A stretch of DNA of 64,000 nt from Massospora cicadina (GCA_022478985.1 JAKSZP010017394.1:1-64000); one strand, 5' to 3'. Positions 34,961 to 45,100 are shown, counted from the first letter of the stretch. Translations and numbers: made by a program. Notes: a model not told the origin generated them from the sequence alone.

Positions 34961-35016
34961 TCGAATCGTTGCAAAGTTGTTGCAAAGGGAAAGAAAAGTT
35001 TTGGATGCTAGTATGA

Positions 35017-35842
35017 TATAAGTAAAGCTACGAAGAGAAACTAATATATAATTACATTTGTACAAACTACTTTTGATTCTATTTTCATTGGCACTGCCCA
35101 AATTAGGAAAATATTTAGATTACTCATTAATGTCATCCAAGAATCCAAATATTTGAGATAACTACATTTAACGCCTCACGAAATATTGATAAATCCCAAT
35201 TCTCATGAAGGTACAAAGGAAATTCAGCTAATGTTGAGTTGGGATTCTAAAACTTACTAAGTCGGATTGCCGAGATAAGGATGATGTCATATAGATCTTG
35301 TCCTTTATGTTAGAAACTTGCAGGGGTTGCTTAATTTACAACCTTTTTAGGAGTAAATTAAGGATTGAACGGCTGAATACCTCTTAAACTGTCTAAATTC
35401 GATTAGGAAATTATAACGGTGATGGCATAAATGTGAAACAAACCCAGCATGGCAAAAAGGGTTGGTGGGTGGTGTACCGGTGCGCAGCGTAGTCGTGTTT
35501 AATGCATTAATTTGCATGTTGTATGTTTAGAAGCAATTATGTTTCAGCATTCTGAGTTTGGATCCGCTTGTTTCTGCATATTTTTCTGGAGCGTTAATCC
35601 ACTTAAATCTGCGTATTCTTTGGAGCGTTAAATTGATTCTACCGCAAATGGGTTCAAATCTAAATTTACATAATTTTTAAATTGGGAAATTGATCATGAT
35701 TGGTCAACGCAGCGAAATGTCCTCGCGTCAGCCCGCATGTGCCATATCGGTCGGGTCCATGAGCAATTTAAATACACTTTTCGAATTAAATTAATACCTA
35801 TAGTTGGGTATTTTTGACCAGCCAGACGAAATTTGGTCAACG
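35017..35842. other. Intergenic sequence upstream of ARG2
   Basis: No transposon ends and no convincing coding frame were found. This is the longest stretch of ordinary non-repetitive DNA before the host gene and probably contains its upstream regulatory region. Confidence 0.5.
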
Positions 35843-35849
35843 TGAGTCA
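35843..35849 (+). promoter_or_regulatory. Gcn4/CPC1-type site TGAGTCA
   Basis: TGAGTCA, an exact match to the TGA(C/G)TCA core bound by the fungal general amino acid control activator (Gcn4, CPC1, CpcA), lies 214 bp before the ARG2 start codon. Arginine-pathway genes in yeasts and filamentous fungi are known targets. The heptamer will also occur by chance, so the position upstream of an arginine gene is the main support. Confidence 0.55.
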
Positions 35850-35886
35850 TTCCGCGCCCACCTGCCACCAGTTAGTTCCAATTCCT

Positions 35887-35956
35887 ATGAACTGGGATTA
35901 AACCGACGCATCTGTATTCTATAGAGATGGTGGCTAGTCTACACCTCTTTTCATAA
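35887..35956 (+). promoter_or_regulatory. Two short upstream ORFs before ARG2
   Basis: ATG at 35887 opens a four-codon frame (MNWD, stop 35899-35901). ATG at 35927 opens a nine-codon frame (MVASLHLFS, stop 35954-35956). Neither overlaps the ARG2 start at 36064, so ribosomes would need to reinitiate or bypass them. They do not resemble the arginine attenuator peptide of fungal carbamoyl-phosphate synthetase genes. Whether they are in the mRNA depends on the unknown transcription start. Confidence 0.4.
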
Positions 35957-36063
35957 ATTTAAGAAGTCTAAAGTTTTCAGTCGATTTTCCGTTTTCGTAG
36001 GCGCTCTGCGTTTACAGCGCTGGTAGCGTTTTTAATTCAGTTCATCCGACAAGTGAAACCGAG

Positions 36064-37726
36064 ATGCTTGCTTTGTTGACTGCCAAATCTGCCCAACTTC
36101 AGCGGCGCGCTTTCTCATCCGCCTGTTGCTCTTACAAGTAGGTTTTAGATTTTTAATCTTTTTCACTTTTTTCTAATAACCGTAGCATTCTTCTTAGAGC
36201 CCAGCATAAAAGGGATGTCCGTCAAACTAGAAGCGCTCATGTAACCCAACTCAACAGCGAAAAGGTAACCCGCCTAATTAAAAGTTTCTCAATCTTTAGG
36301 AACTTATCTTGAAAGTCCTTGAGGCAATTCCCAGCAAACGTGAGGCCAAGTCTTATACGGATCGCTTTAAGGTGAAGGGCGAAACCTTTACGAAAAGTTG
36401 CAAGTCTCGCTACCCCATAGCGCTTGTCAGCCTTACTGTCCCAATGTTTCGTTCGGAGCTTGAGCAAGTGTCTCGAACCATTGCCTATATTAAGCGCATG
36501 GGTGTTGCGCCCATTCTTCTCCTTGAGAACATCGGTTGGGGAAAGGAGCTAAAGGACAGCCAGTATCTTCCCACTGAGAATTTTCGCGAATTGAGGCAAT
36601 GATGATCCAGGATGGCCTCGCCCTGTGCGAGATGATTGAGCGTGAGAATGTCAAGACTCGCCTGATTCCCTCGGGTGTCTTTACTTGCAAGGACTTCAAC
36701 AGCCCTACCGAGGTTGACTTAACTTCTGTTTTGTCGAGCCTCAGAACTGACTCTATCCCAGTGCTTCTTCCCATTAGTTGCACTTCCAAGTCTGTTCAAT
36801 TCGCTTCTAACTCTCTTGCTACCGTCTCGGCACTCTCCAAATCCTTTTCACGCTACAATCCTACTCCAGCTTTAATTGATGGGAAGGCCGGGGATGTCAT
36901 GAAGGTGGTGATTATTAATTCCCGTGGAGGTATTCCCAACCAAAACAATGAGACCATCACCTTTGTTAACTTACAAGATGACCTCGAGGGTTTGGTCCAA
37001 CAAGCGGGGGATTGGAGAGGGCATTCCGCTTCCGGGTGGAAGCGTGACCTTAATCTGGCTTATTCCAGCCTGGCGTTTTTGCCCGCTACGACATCTGCCG
37101 TAGTCTTGTCCGCCTCGACAATTAACACCGTTATCAGCAACCTCATAACCGACAAGCCTACTATATCCCCATCTTTGCCTCAGAGCAAGAGTGCTTCGCC
37201 GGATGCCACAATTCTCCGTTATGGTCTTAAAGTGACCAACCATATATCGTTGGCCTCGGTCGATATGGAAAGGGTCTGGAAGCTTATTGAAGCTTCTTTT
37301 AGGCGGCAAATCGACAAACCCCGATATTTGGCCAGATTAGAGGCTTCGTTGTCCCATCTCATCGTTGCAGGAGATTACCAAGGGCTGGCCATTGTCACCA
37401 ACGAGGCTGGAGGAGTGTGCTATCTTGATAAATTTGGTGTGGACCCTCAATCTCAAGGGATTGGTGTGGCAGATGTTCTTTGGCAGCAGCTACGTAAGCA
37501 ATGCCCCAATTTGATGTGGCGCAGCCGACCAGACAACGGCGTGAATAAGTGGTATTTTGAAAGATCGGATGGGAACATCGCTCTCACCTCAGCGCCTTGG
37601 AGGTTGTTCTGGTATGGGGGTGATGGCCTCGCTCGGATTAGAGATTATTCCCGGGTAGCTGGGTCTATCCCTATCACATTTCTTCTCGGGGGGCCTGGTC
37701 ATGGCTCACGGCTCCCTCCCAAATAA
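36064..37726 (+). CDS. ARG2: Mitochondrial N-acetylglutamate synthase, four exons
   Basis: This enzyme makes N-acetylglutamate from glutamate and acetyl-CoA, the first step of arginine biosynthesis, in the mitochondrial matrix. Inferred exons are 36064-36137, 36198-36264, 36300-36534 and 36579-37726, giving 507 residues. All introns are GT...AG, and the phases fit: AA/A, AAG/GAA and G/AA. Residues 1-25 (MLALLTAKSAQLQRRAFSSA) look like a mitochondrial presequence. AIPSKREAKSYTDRF and the following region are the amino-acid-kinase-like N-terminal domain typical of fungal enzymes. The C-terminal acetyltransferase domain spans about 340-500, with LDKFGVDPQSQGIGVADVLW (acetyl-CoA loop, about 410-425) and NKWYFERSDG (about 447-456). 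It is somewhat shorter than the roughly 570 residues of yeast Arg2. No stops or frameshifts were seen, unlike every transposon gene nearby. The assignment is firm; the short introns are inferred from frame and homology. Confidence 0.92.
36138..36578 (+). other. Three very short introns of ARG2
   Basis: Introns are inferred at 36138-36197 (60 bp), 36265-36299 (35 bp) and 36535-36578 (44 bp). Without splicing, the frame meets TAG at 36139-36141, TGA at 36310-36312 and TGA at 36600-36602. Each removal restores a frame that matches the enzyme family. The second intron, 35 bp, is near the lower limit known for spliceosomal introns. Confidence 0.75.
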
Positions 37727-37916
37727 TTCAGTCAGCCTATCGACTGAGCTCATTACATCTAGTGATATTTATTATTGGCGCTCTATGCATTTTATCTTCT
37801 CTAAAAATTTACCAGTCACTTCTATTCCCCCTTTAGGCCAAACGTCATTTGTCAAACTCCAGGGTTTAGTAAAAATAAAATATTTTTTCTTCACATATTT
37901 TAATATTAAGTTTAGC

Positions 37917-38293
37917 TCATTTAACTGATTGCAGTTTTTCATCTTCGGCACTTTGAGCCAAAGATTTAAGCATACATAGTTTAAATTTATATTTAACCGA
38001 AGGAATTATTAATTTAGTAGCTACGTCTGATAAGACGGCATTTTGATGTTTTTGAATAGGTGGTAGTCTCGTCGACGCTCCCTATCTAGTTGCTTGTCCA
38101 AACGATGAAGTTACGAAAACACGGTTTCTATTTTTTCAAATTGAGCAAAGTTTTCAGCTTTAATTTTGTTTTTACCAACGGGTTGAGTTAACCTCTGAAA
38201 ATGAAAATACCCTTTTCTATAAAGAATAGCTCGCAATCCTAAGGTTTGGGTCAACTGACGATAACCTAAAGGCTGGTTTCTCGGCAGCAACAA
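37917..38293 (-). CDS. Possible small gene, unidentified
   Basis: Two minus-strand segments look more protein-like than their surroundings. One (38293-38111) includes TQTLGLRAILYRKGYFHF and GKNKIKAENFAQFEKIET. The other (about 38060-37917) reads RLPPIQKHQNAVLSDVATK, then PSVKYKFKLCMLKSLAQSAE, ending at TGA 37919-37917. A 41-bp GT...AG intron between them would join the frames (IET to GAS), in keeping with the tiny ARG2 introns. The 5' end is not found, and no family was recognised. It would converge with ARG2, about 190 bp apart. It may equally be chance. Confidence 0.3.
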
Positions 38294-38299
38294 ATTTTT

Positions 38300-38880
38300 A
38301 GTAATTACAAACCTTGAAATCGCCTGGCTTAAAATTGGGAATGGATTAGATTTTGCGAACGCCTGTCAATAGATCCATTGGCTTTGGACGTAATTTGATT
38401 AGAATGACATGGGTTTTAATACCTTCAAGTTGTCCCAATATTAAGTTTACGCAGGCTTTCAAAATCTTGGCTCAGCCCTTCGCACCCCACTTTATTTTAC
38501 CTACCCTCTACAGTTTATCATGAATTTTTTGTTAGTTTGCCCTGGAAAATATAATGGTTCTTAGCAGATATTCAGACTGAAACTATAGGATGTTGCGCGA
38601 TTATAACCAGCTTTTGAGAAAGCAAATTTAATCTTGTATCAAAGCCACTAGCTAGATGATTTATTTAAAAGAATGATTTAATTTTTACTCGGTACATTCT
38701 CCTCTTGGTTAAATTGATAGTATCGAAAAGGAGATCGTCTAAGTATGAATCATAGGTCATTTTCTATTTAAACAGTCATACCCCCGCTTTGCGCGACCCC
38801 GCATAGCACGAATTCGGTATAACGTTTTATTATAAGAAAATATTTATTATACATATTAACAATCATATATACATACCAAG
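38300..38880. other. Intergenic sequence, nothing firm
   Basis: No clear gene. A GC-rich patch at 38782-38812 (CCCGCTTTGCGCGACCCCGC) resembles, on the minus strand, the end region of a Helitron, but no terminus could be placed. Confidence 0.4.
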
Positions 38881-38884
38881 TATA

Positions 38885-39936
38885 TCCATATTAATAAAAG
38901 CAAGTGTGTATGTGTGTGTGCGAGCGATGCCCAGCCAAAGCTACGGCATGTAGAGTTTTGAAACTTTGGATATATGTGGACGGGAGGGGGTCCGTATGCA
39001 CCTCGAAGCCGGATTTTTAATTTTCATAGTAAAATAAAAAGTTTTATATGTAAGAAGTGAAAATTTTATATGTTTTTAATGGATGTCAGTATATTGTTAT
39101 GGCTGAGAAGTTTGATATTCAGTTGATCAATAGTTGAAATGGTTTTGGTGAGCGGTTGGTGGTTTTGGGTTGATTAATAAGCTTGATAATTTTAGTAAGC
39201 AGTTAATGATTGGATGATTTAATAAAAATTGATTTTGGTAAGTTGGTGGTTTTTGATTTTTTCGATAAGTTTAGGTTTGTTTTACGAATATGAAGCGGAT
39301 GGAAATGGTTGATTTGGTATATTCAATGGTTTTAGTATTAGTAAGTGATTTTGGTTGTTTCGATTTTAAGTTTAGTTTTACGAGGCGGTTGGTGATTGGT
39401 TGATTTATATGTTTAATGGTTTTAGCTAAGCGGTTTAGTGATTTATCAATATAGATTATCTATTAAAGTTTAAACATCGTAGCCAAGCTCGGGAAGCTTG
39501 ATAGTTTTATATATTTTTAAAAAAACCTGCCAGTTTGGTCCCCTAATTAATAAAGTACTTTAACAGGTTAAGTTGGAGTTAATTTAGTAGTTTGGAAGAT
39601 GTCACAGACACAATGATTTAAATATAGAGATATTTTGGGTAGCAGTTTGGTGTTATCTGATTGATTCGATAATTTTATTTTATTTGGCCGAGTGGTTGAT
39701 GGTTTTTAGTCAAATCAATAGGACACATTATAGTTTTGAGGGTGATTAGTTATTGGTTGATTTGATAGGTTCAGTTAGTTTTGGCTATGTGGTTGGCGGT
39801 TTGTGGTTGATTCGATTGAACAATTAAATTTGGCCGAGTGGTTATTGCTTAACTATAATATAAAATCTAAATTAATAAATTTGAATCACCTGAAGTTCTG
39901 TAGACACCGTAGCAAAGCGTGGGTAATGGATGCTAG
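38885..39936 (+). mobile_element. Non-autonomous Helitron with two 3'-end-like blocks
   Basis: The element starts TCCATATTAATAAAAGCAAG after an A (38884) and ends CGTAGCAAAGCGTGGGTAAT then GGATGCTAG before a T (39937). It is 1052 bp, and its first 350 bp match the Helitron at 22068. A second block resembling the 3' end (CATCGTAGCCAAGCTCGGG, then AAGCTTGATAG) lies at about 39473-39502. The region after it has the same make-up again. It has no coding capacity. Confidence 0.85.
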
Positions 39937-40034
39937 TTATATATATGTACTAGTGGAGTTACCTGGCATTGCTCGGGTTTATCAGCTGATTTGAACCGAT
40001 TAATTTAAATTTCATATTATAGATAGCAGAAACC

Positions 40035-40742
40035 TGTTGGATTTTAGGATTGTTTAGGCTTGCTGGTGCTTTGTAGGCCTAAATTCCAACAACTGGGGGA
40101 TTGTAACTACTGAAGTTAGTAAAAATAAACAAACTTTTTTAAAACTAGAAAGTTGAGTTTTGTTATAAGTTTATTAGGTCCTGCTGGGGATAAGGAAAAA
40201 ATAAACCCTCTTGATATCTGACCAATCAGTACTTAAACTGTATCAAGAGTTGAAGGGAATTCAATGATAAGTTGGAACAGCTTGTTAGCATCTGAATAAG
40301 GAAATATGTGAAATTAGCCTATTGAAGCTTGGAAAACTCACTTCACTTTGGCTGAACGACAGATGGGGAATTAGTTTTAGGCAATATGTACCCATGGGGT
40401 AATGATTTGTATATTTCAACAAATCCCTATTAGCTAAAATTATTATACCCTAGGGTCCTCTGCCAAGCCTATAAAAGGGGATCCCCCTTAGGTGTTGGTT
40501 TTGGATTAGACTTGATAAGGTGGGCAGGGACCTTGGAAGAGCTCTCTTGATTCTGCCAATGAGTCAGAATATTCCAACTCTCTAAACTTGAACTATTCAG
40601 CCAAGTTTTCATAGTATTTAAAGAATTATTGCCCCAATTCAATGAATTTCACTGTAAATCAGCCAGGGTCTTTTGGCCAATTTTACAATCATCTTCATCC
40701 ATAATGCTCTTCTCACAATATTGGACTTGAAATTATCTAACA
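40035..40742 (+). mobile_element. Solo LTR of another family
   Basis: This 708-bp unit begins TGTTGGAT and ends ATCTAACA, which are nearly complementary short inverted ends typical of LTRs. The flanks AAACC (40030-40034) and AACCC (40743-40747) may be a decayed 5-bp duplication. It contains a strong TATA box TATAAAAG at 40470-40477. No element interior of this family is present, so copia or gypsy cannot be decided. Confidence 0.65.
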
Positions 40743-40800
40743 AACCCAGCTGATATTTTCCTGCATTTGTATATTTGTTTATATAAAAATGAATATTCTG

Positions 40801-42692
40801 GTCTCTTTAACCGCTCAAAGTCACTTTTGAGCAATTTTAAATTTAAGTTTATTTATCTACAGCCATCTGCCCAAAAACCTATTCTTTGATGTCCTTGGCT
40901 CTGCCGCCTGCCACCCCAGTGTGGGGTAGCAGTGCACCCCCACCTAGCGTTTTCCGCCCTGCAGGCAAGCGCGTTCGGACAGGTTCAAACAGCCCACCCA
41001 CTGCTTCCAACCGTTTTGTCCCCCCATGGGACTTAGCGCTCCACCTGGCGTGCGTCCACCCTTCTCGCCCCCATCCTCTCGCCCTCCCTCAATCTGCTAT
41101 TCATTATTGCCTCAGAGTGGACTATGGGCATTTGTTCCCATATGCTGATAAGGCAATTATTGACCTAGCCACTACAGCCTTTGCGCCAGCTGGCTTTATA
41201 GACTTCCGCCCTTTTAAGGGCTACTTTGATGTTGGGTTCCAATCTGAGGAGGATGCTGAAGCGGCAGCACAAACTCATCTAATTTATAAAAAAAACCCCA
41301 TTCCCACAACCCGTACTCGCCTCCCTTCAGACACCACGCTAGTGGTATCCTTTGCAAATCTCCCATCCCACCTTCCACCCCAGGTTTTGTATGACCAGTT
41401 GGTCATGGTGCTCATGGCTTATGGCACTCAGCCCAACCTCATCTTTGCCATTCCATCTGGTGCAGAACGCCTTGCTGCTCCTCGTGCAACAGCCACCATC
41501 ATACCACACCACCCTACCATAGCCCAACAAATCCCACCCCGCGCTAGTGTGGCTGCAGCGCCAGATCATTTCTTTTGGGCTTGGGTCAATAATGGTAGGC
41601 AGATTTTTTCCCTCTGCTTTGGCATCGACCATGCAAAAAGAGCGTGCCCTAAGGCCAAATCCGCTGATGTAACTTCTGAGCCCCCCTCTGGAGGTTCAGT
41701 ATGGGGCACTTTGCTGCCCCCTCCCACCCTCCAATCTCGTTCAGTGGGCCCGCATGGAAAATCAGCCCCACCCAAAACCTCCATCCTCACTCTCCCACCT
41801 AAATCTAAGCCAGCCAATCAGAGCAATGCTTGGACCAATATTCACACCCAAGCAGCTGCCCATTCGCCCAATCCTACCCACTCAAATTTAAATGCCACTA
41901 TTCCAGTGAACCAAAATCCATGGGATCTATTGGCTGAAACTGACAAATCAGGTAATATCCTCATTAGTAAGCATACAGGTCAACCTCTCTGCCATGGCGA
42001 TTATGGTCAGGCAGAATTTTTCCTTCCCGACTTCGATGAAACCCCTACCCCTCACCATTTCGCTCCTCTACCCAATACAGCCCCCTTCCAAAGTGACCAC
42101 CAGCTCGCCTTAGCTGTGGTGGCCTCTCCTCATTGCCCAAAACTACGCACCGCGGTGGCCCAGTCAGTGGCTCAGCTCCAGCATGGCCTGCCCACCATCT
42201 TCTTCCCCCCAACTTCCCTGAATCTCCCTGCAGTGACATCTCAAAACTATTTGATGATGCTGAAATCACTGTTATGAATGTCGCAACGCTTGCTTCATTC
42301 AACCCCTCAGCCAAAATCACCCACCACAGTATCTCCCTTTTCACCCAACTTCCTGAAGCCCGCAAAGAAGCTGAAGTTCTCCTCGCAGCTTTTGTTGAAA
42401 CACTTTCCCATCATTATCTTGATGCAGAAGTGGAAAACTCTTACTACGCTGACCTCAGCCCCCACTATGCAGATGCCCCAACGCCCTGGCTCTCTGCTCT
42501 GATCCGGTACTGTAACCAACACCCCTTGATCGAGGTGGGTCTTTCTGAAAACCAACCCCCCGACCCCTCCTCACCCTCTGCCATGGTGGGTTAAGCAGTT
42601 TCTGCTTCCCACCTGGTTAGTAGTTTGTTTTGCCATTTTGAGTGTTGTGATCGGTACTGTCTGTCCCCTGGTCAGCATACCTCGAATAAATC
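40801..42692 (+). mobile_element. ORF1-only retroposon, copy 2 (full length, recent)
   Basis: The unit is 1892 bp, flanked by a perfect 19-bp duplication TATAAAAATGAATATTCTG at 40782-40800 and 42693-42711. It begins GTCTCTTTAACCGCTCAAAG, encodes a single protein (40889-42594) and ends with the LINE-type tail CTGTCCCCTGGTCAGCATAC then CTCGAATAAAT. No endonuclease or reverse transcriptase sequence is present. The perfect duplication points to a young insertion. Copy 1 at 17859-19753 has the same architecture. Confidence 0.93.
40889..42594 (+). CDS. ORF1-type protein of the ORF1-only retroposon
   Basis: The frame runs from ATG 40889 to 42277, then continues in another frame to TAA at 42592-42594 after a shift near 42235-42275, about 565 residues in all. 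The N-terminus is Pro/Ser-rich and basic. A folded region follows: LRVDYGHLFPYADKAIIDLA, DFRPFKGYFDVGF, DTTLVVSFANLPSHLPPQV and LCFGIDHAKRACP, the last perhaps a half zinc knuckle (CX4HX4C). A Pro/Ser/Asn linker precedes PWDLLAETDKSGNI and FQSDHQLALA. The copy-1 protein shows the same blocks in the same order. By position and composition it is likely an RNA-binding ORF1/gag protein, but the family is not recognised with certainty. It is not obviously homologous to the ORF1 of LINE-a to -c except in general character. Confidence 0.7.
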
Positions 42693-42922
42693 TATAAAAA
42701 TGAATATTCTGTATGTAGTCTAGAATCTATAATACATCATGTAAAAATATGAAAAATTAAAGATGACTCATACTGATGAAATTTCATTATTTTTATTGAT
42801 ATAAATAGATGATGAACTATATAAATTTTTATTAATAATTCAAGTGAATGAACAACATTTTTGACTATTCCATTTGCTTTATAATTGAACCAACTTAAAA
42901 TAATTGAAAATAATACTAACAT

Positions 42923-43303
42923 CTAGCTTAATGCAAGTGGATAAATAATATTTTTGGTTTTCTTATTTGGTTTATAGATGTACAGAGTTTCTGGATTTCC
43001 TACTCTGGAGCAAGCAGCATATAGTTGATTATGCAAAAAACATGGATTTTCTAAATTTAATCTGGCAATGCACAGTGACTGCACTTGAGCTTTGTTGATT
43101 GTTATCATGAAAGCAAGACACACAGCAAAGTGTAATCATTTGAATGTGGAGGGCAAATCAATGGGAATCATTGGAATGTGCAAAATCAGCACATCTCCTT
43201 TATATTTGCCATTAATTATTGTTGCTTCAATCACATTTAGCATCAGTTTTTTTACAGAAAGTCTGGTAATAAATAAATCTGAGCAATGCCAGGTAACTTC
43301 TTA
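42923..43303 (-). pseudogene. Helitron (Pif1-like) helicase, C-terminal relic
   Basis: The minus strand encodes VIEATIINGKYKGDVLILHI, then a stop, then LAFMITINKAQVQSL and LYAACSRVGNPETLYIY. These are the last conserved helicase motifs of Helitron RepHel proteins (the usual forms are AMTINKSQGQSL and LYVACSRV). The catalytic upstream motifs and the Rep domain are missing. The minus-strand bases just after the stop codon read ATGTTAGT, close to the Helitron 3' end ATGCTAGT. Confidence 0.8.
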
Positions 43304-43309
43304 GTATTA

Positions 43310-44234
43310 TATAATTAGACTTGTAATTGTCTGACGTTTGGTGATATATGAGGTATCCAAAGATAGTTGAGTTGAGTGTGACCCAAATATCATTTGCCTA
43401 TAAAAAAGGAACAATGGTTATGCATGTTGACATCCAACACTCAACTCAATTCAAATGGAAATAGTATTCCATTTGAAACTCACTCACCAATTACTAATCA
43501 CAGTCACAATTGTGATGAACAGGCTCTCTCCAGTATGCAACAAATGAATTTGGCAAAAGAAGCCAAGTTGTAGTCCATATAGCTGAGACTATACAAGAGA
43601 GAAAATTCCTGCTATGTGCATTGAGGCCACGATCAGTTATTAAACCATGTAGGATAGTAGCCAAAATGCTGGTTGACAATAGTGCAATTTGTCCCATTGA
43701 CAAGGAATAGAGAGAAGCTAAAGCCTGTGCCAACTCACTATCATCATACATGTTGAATCCTGTCATACAATAAGAATATAATAAAAATAAAAAGAAACTT
43801 AACCTTTTAGTTTATTTGTCTGCAGGATTGAGAAAACGAAGTTAGAGAATCTAACTTGATTTCCTGTATTATATGTGCTGGAGAATGCTAAGCACTCTCA
43901 TGGTTTAAAAAAGCTTAAAAAATTAAAAAATGCCTTGTTCAAAACCTGAGCTTAAATTAGTACCAATGGGATTTCAAACTTGAAAGTTTCCAACTTTTGG
44001 CCTGCTTATGAGATCTGAACTCCAGATTCTGACTATCGGACTTAAATGTATTATCAGAATTATTGTTCATATCATATTTCCAAACTGAACCATCTCAAAT
44101 TTGATTAAGTCTCATGGCTGAACTTTGGAAATCCTTCTCCATACTCTTATTGGTAGCTCTAAAGGTAAGGACCATATGGCGGTCAGGTAGGACCTTGCCC
44201 ATTACAACAATCACTATTTTATATATATATATAC
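43310..44234. other. Degraded repeat-like sequence, no gene
   Basis: A 90-codon minus-strand frame (43766-43494) exists, but it shows no family resemblance and no neighbour supports it. The interval lies between the helicase relic and a SINE and may be Helitron debris. A short AT dinucleotide run is at 44219-44232. Confidence 0.4.
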
Positions 44235-44250
44235 ACCAACATCCATTTTT

Positions 44251-44535
44251 TAAATTTTATTTGAGGTAGGCTGACCTGGGGACAATACTGCACTGATTAA
44301 GGGGAAATTAAATGAATGGGAAAGGAGGATAAAATCTGGAAATCCTCCATGCATGGCATATGATAGGCCAGGAACTCCATGGACCACCTTTGCTATTTGC
44401 TATCTCAGTTCAGGGCATTGGTGCGCAATGCCAACACAGTCATAATTGTCCCCTACCCAAAGTTTCTGTACTGGAATTGAACTTGGGGAGGCAGAGGTAG
44501 AGGTCCCTATTCTACCACTGGGGTATCCTCCCCTT
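44251..44535 (-). mobile_element. tRNA-derived SINE, second family
   Basis: A 285-bp SINE is flanked by a perfect 16-bp duplication ACCAACATCCATTTTT at 44235-44250 and 44536-44551. The minus-strand head has an A-box-like TACCCCAGTGG (44525-44515) and B box AGTTCAATTCC (44483-44473). Its head and body differ from the SINEs at 16697 and 17151, but the tail again carries the shared block (GTCCCCAGGTCAGC, then CTACCTCAAATAAAAT on the minus strand). Confidence 0.9.
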
Positions 44536-44559
44536 ACCAACATCCATTTTTATATATTT

Positions 44560-45100
44560 AGACAAAATTCTTATATTTATATTTATTACTATGTTGGCTC
44601 ATCATTTTTTAGTTTTACTTATACTTGCAATATTAGCTTTAACTATATAATTAGTTGAATGATAAAAAGTAATTAAATAGAATTTTTTGTTTCAGAATTC
44701 AAACAACCAACCTTTATAAAATTTAAGTTTAGAGCCAAAAGATGAGCCATTTATTTGAGAGGAAGTATTTATAAAATCAATTGGGTTTTTGATTCAGTTT
44801 TGATTTAGATTAATTTGATAATTAAACAAATGACCACTAACCACTTAACAAAGCCATGAAAAATATCAAATCAAACAAATATCTAACTGCTCAGCTGTAA
44901 CAATATAGCAATTACCATCAAAAACATATAAGATATTCACTTGTTACATATAAAACTTTTAATTTTACTATGAAAATAATAATTTTTAAAATACATAAAC
45001 CTTCTCCATGAAAAAATACTTATATGTGCCAACTTTCAGGTGATCAGTCAAATGGTGGCAGAGTCTATAGATAACAAATATATACCAGTATCCATTTTTT
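44560..45100 (-). mobile_element. Helitron-related fragment
   Basis: The minus-strand sequence around 44990-44830 (TTTCATAGTAAAATTAAAAG, then GTTTTATATGTAACAAGTGA) matches the 5' part of the Helitrons at 22195-22330 and 39010-39150, including the TTGTTACAGCTGAG block. The TC start is not clear. It could be the 5' part of the element whose helicase relic lies at 42923-43303. Confidence 0.6.

Larger units (their letters stand above)
22543..35002 (-). mobile_element. LINE-b, non-LTR retrotransposon, split by Ty3-B
   Basis: This is the minus-strand relative of LINE-a. The duplication GGATGCTAGTATAA (22529-22542) and GGATGCTAGTATGA (35003-35016) overlaps the terminus of the small Helitron. The 3' tail at about 22555-22595 has the minus-strand sequence GTGTCTGACACATGGTCAGC followed by CTTCCTAAAATAA. 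Without Ty3-B it is about 5.2 kb. All of its ORFs are heavily frameshifted, more so than in LINE-c. Confidence 0.88.

Noticed and set aside
35887..35956. Arginine attenuator peptide upstream of ARG2
   Set aside because: The upstream ORFs are only 4 and 9 codons and share no residues of note with the attenuator peptide, which belongs to carbamoyl-phosphate synthetase genes.
43494..43766. 90-codon minus-strand frame
   Set aside because: No helicase or other family features and no repeat copy to support it; treated as chance.
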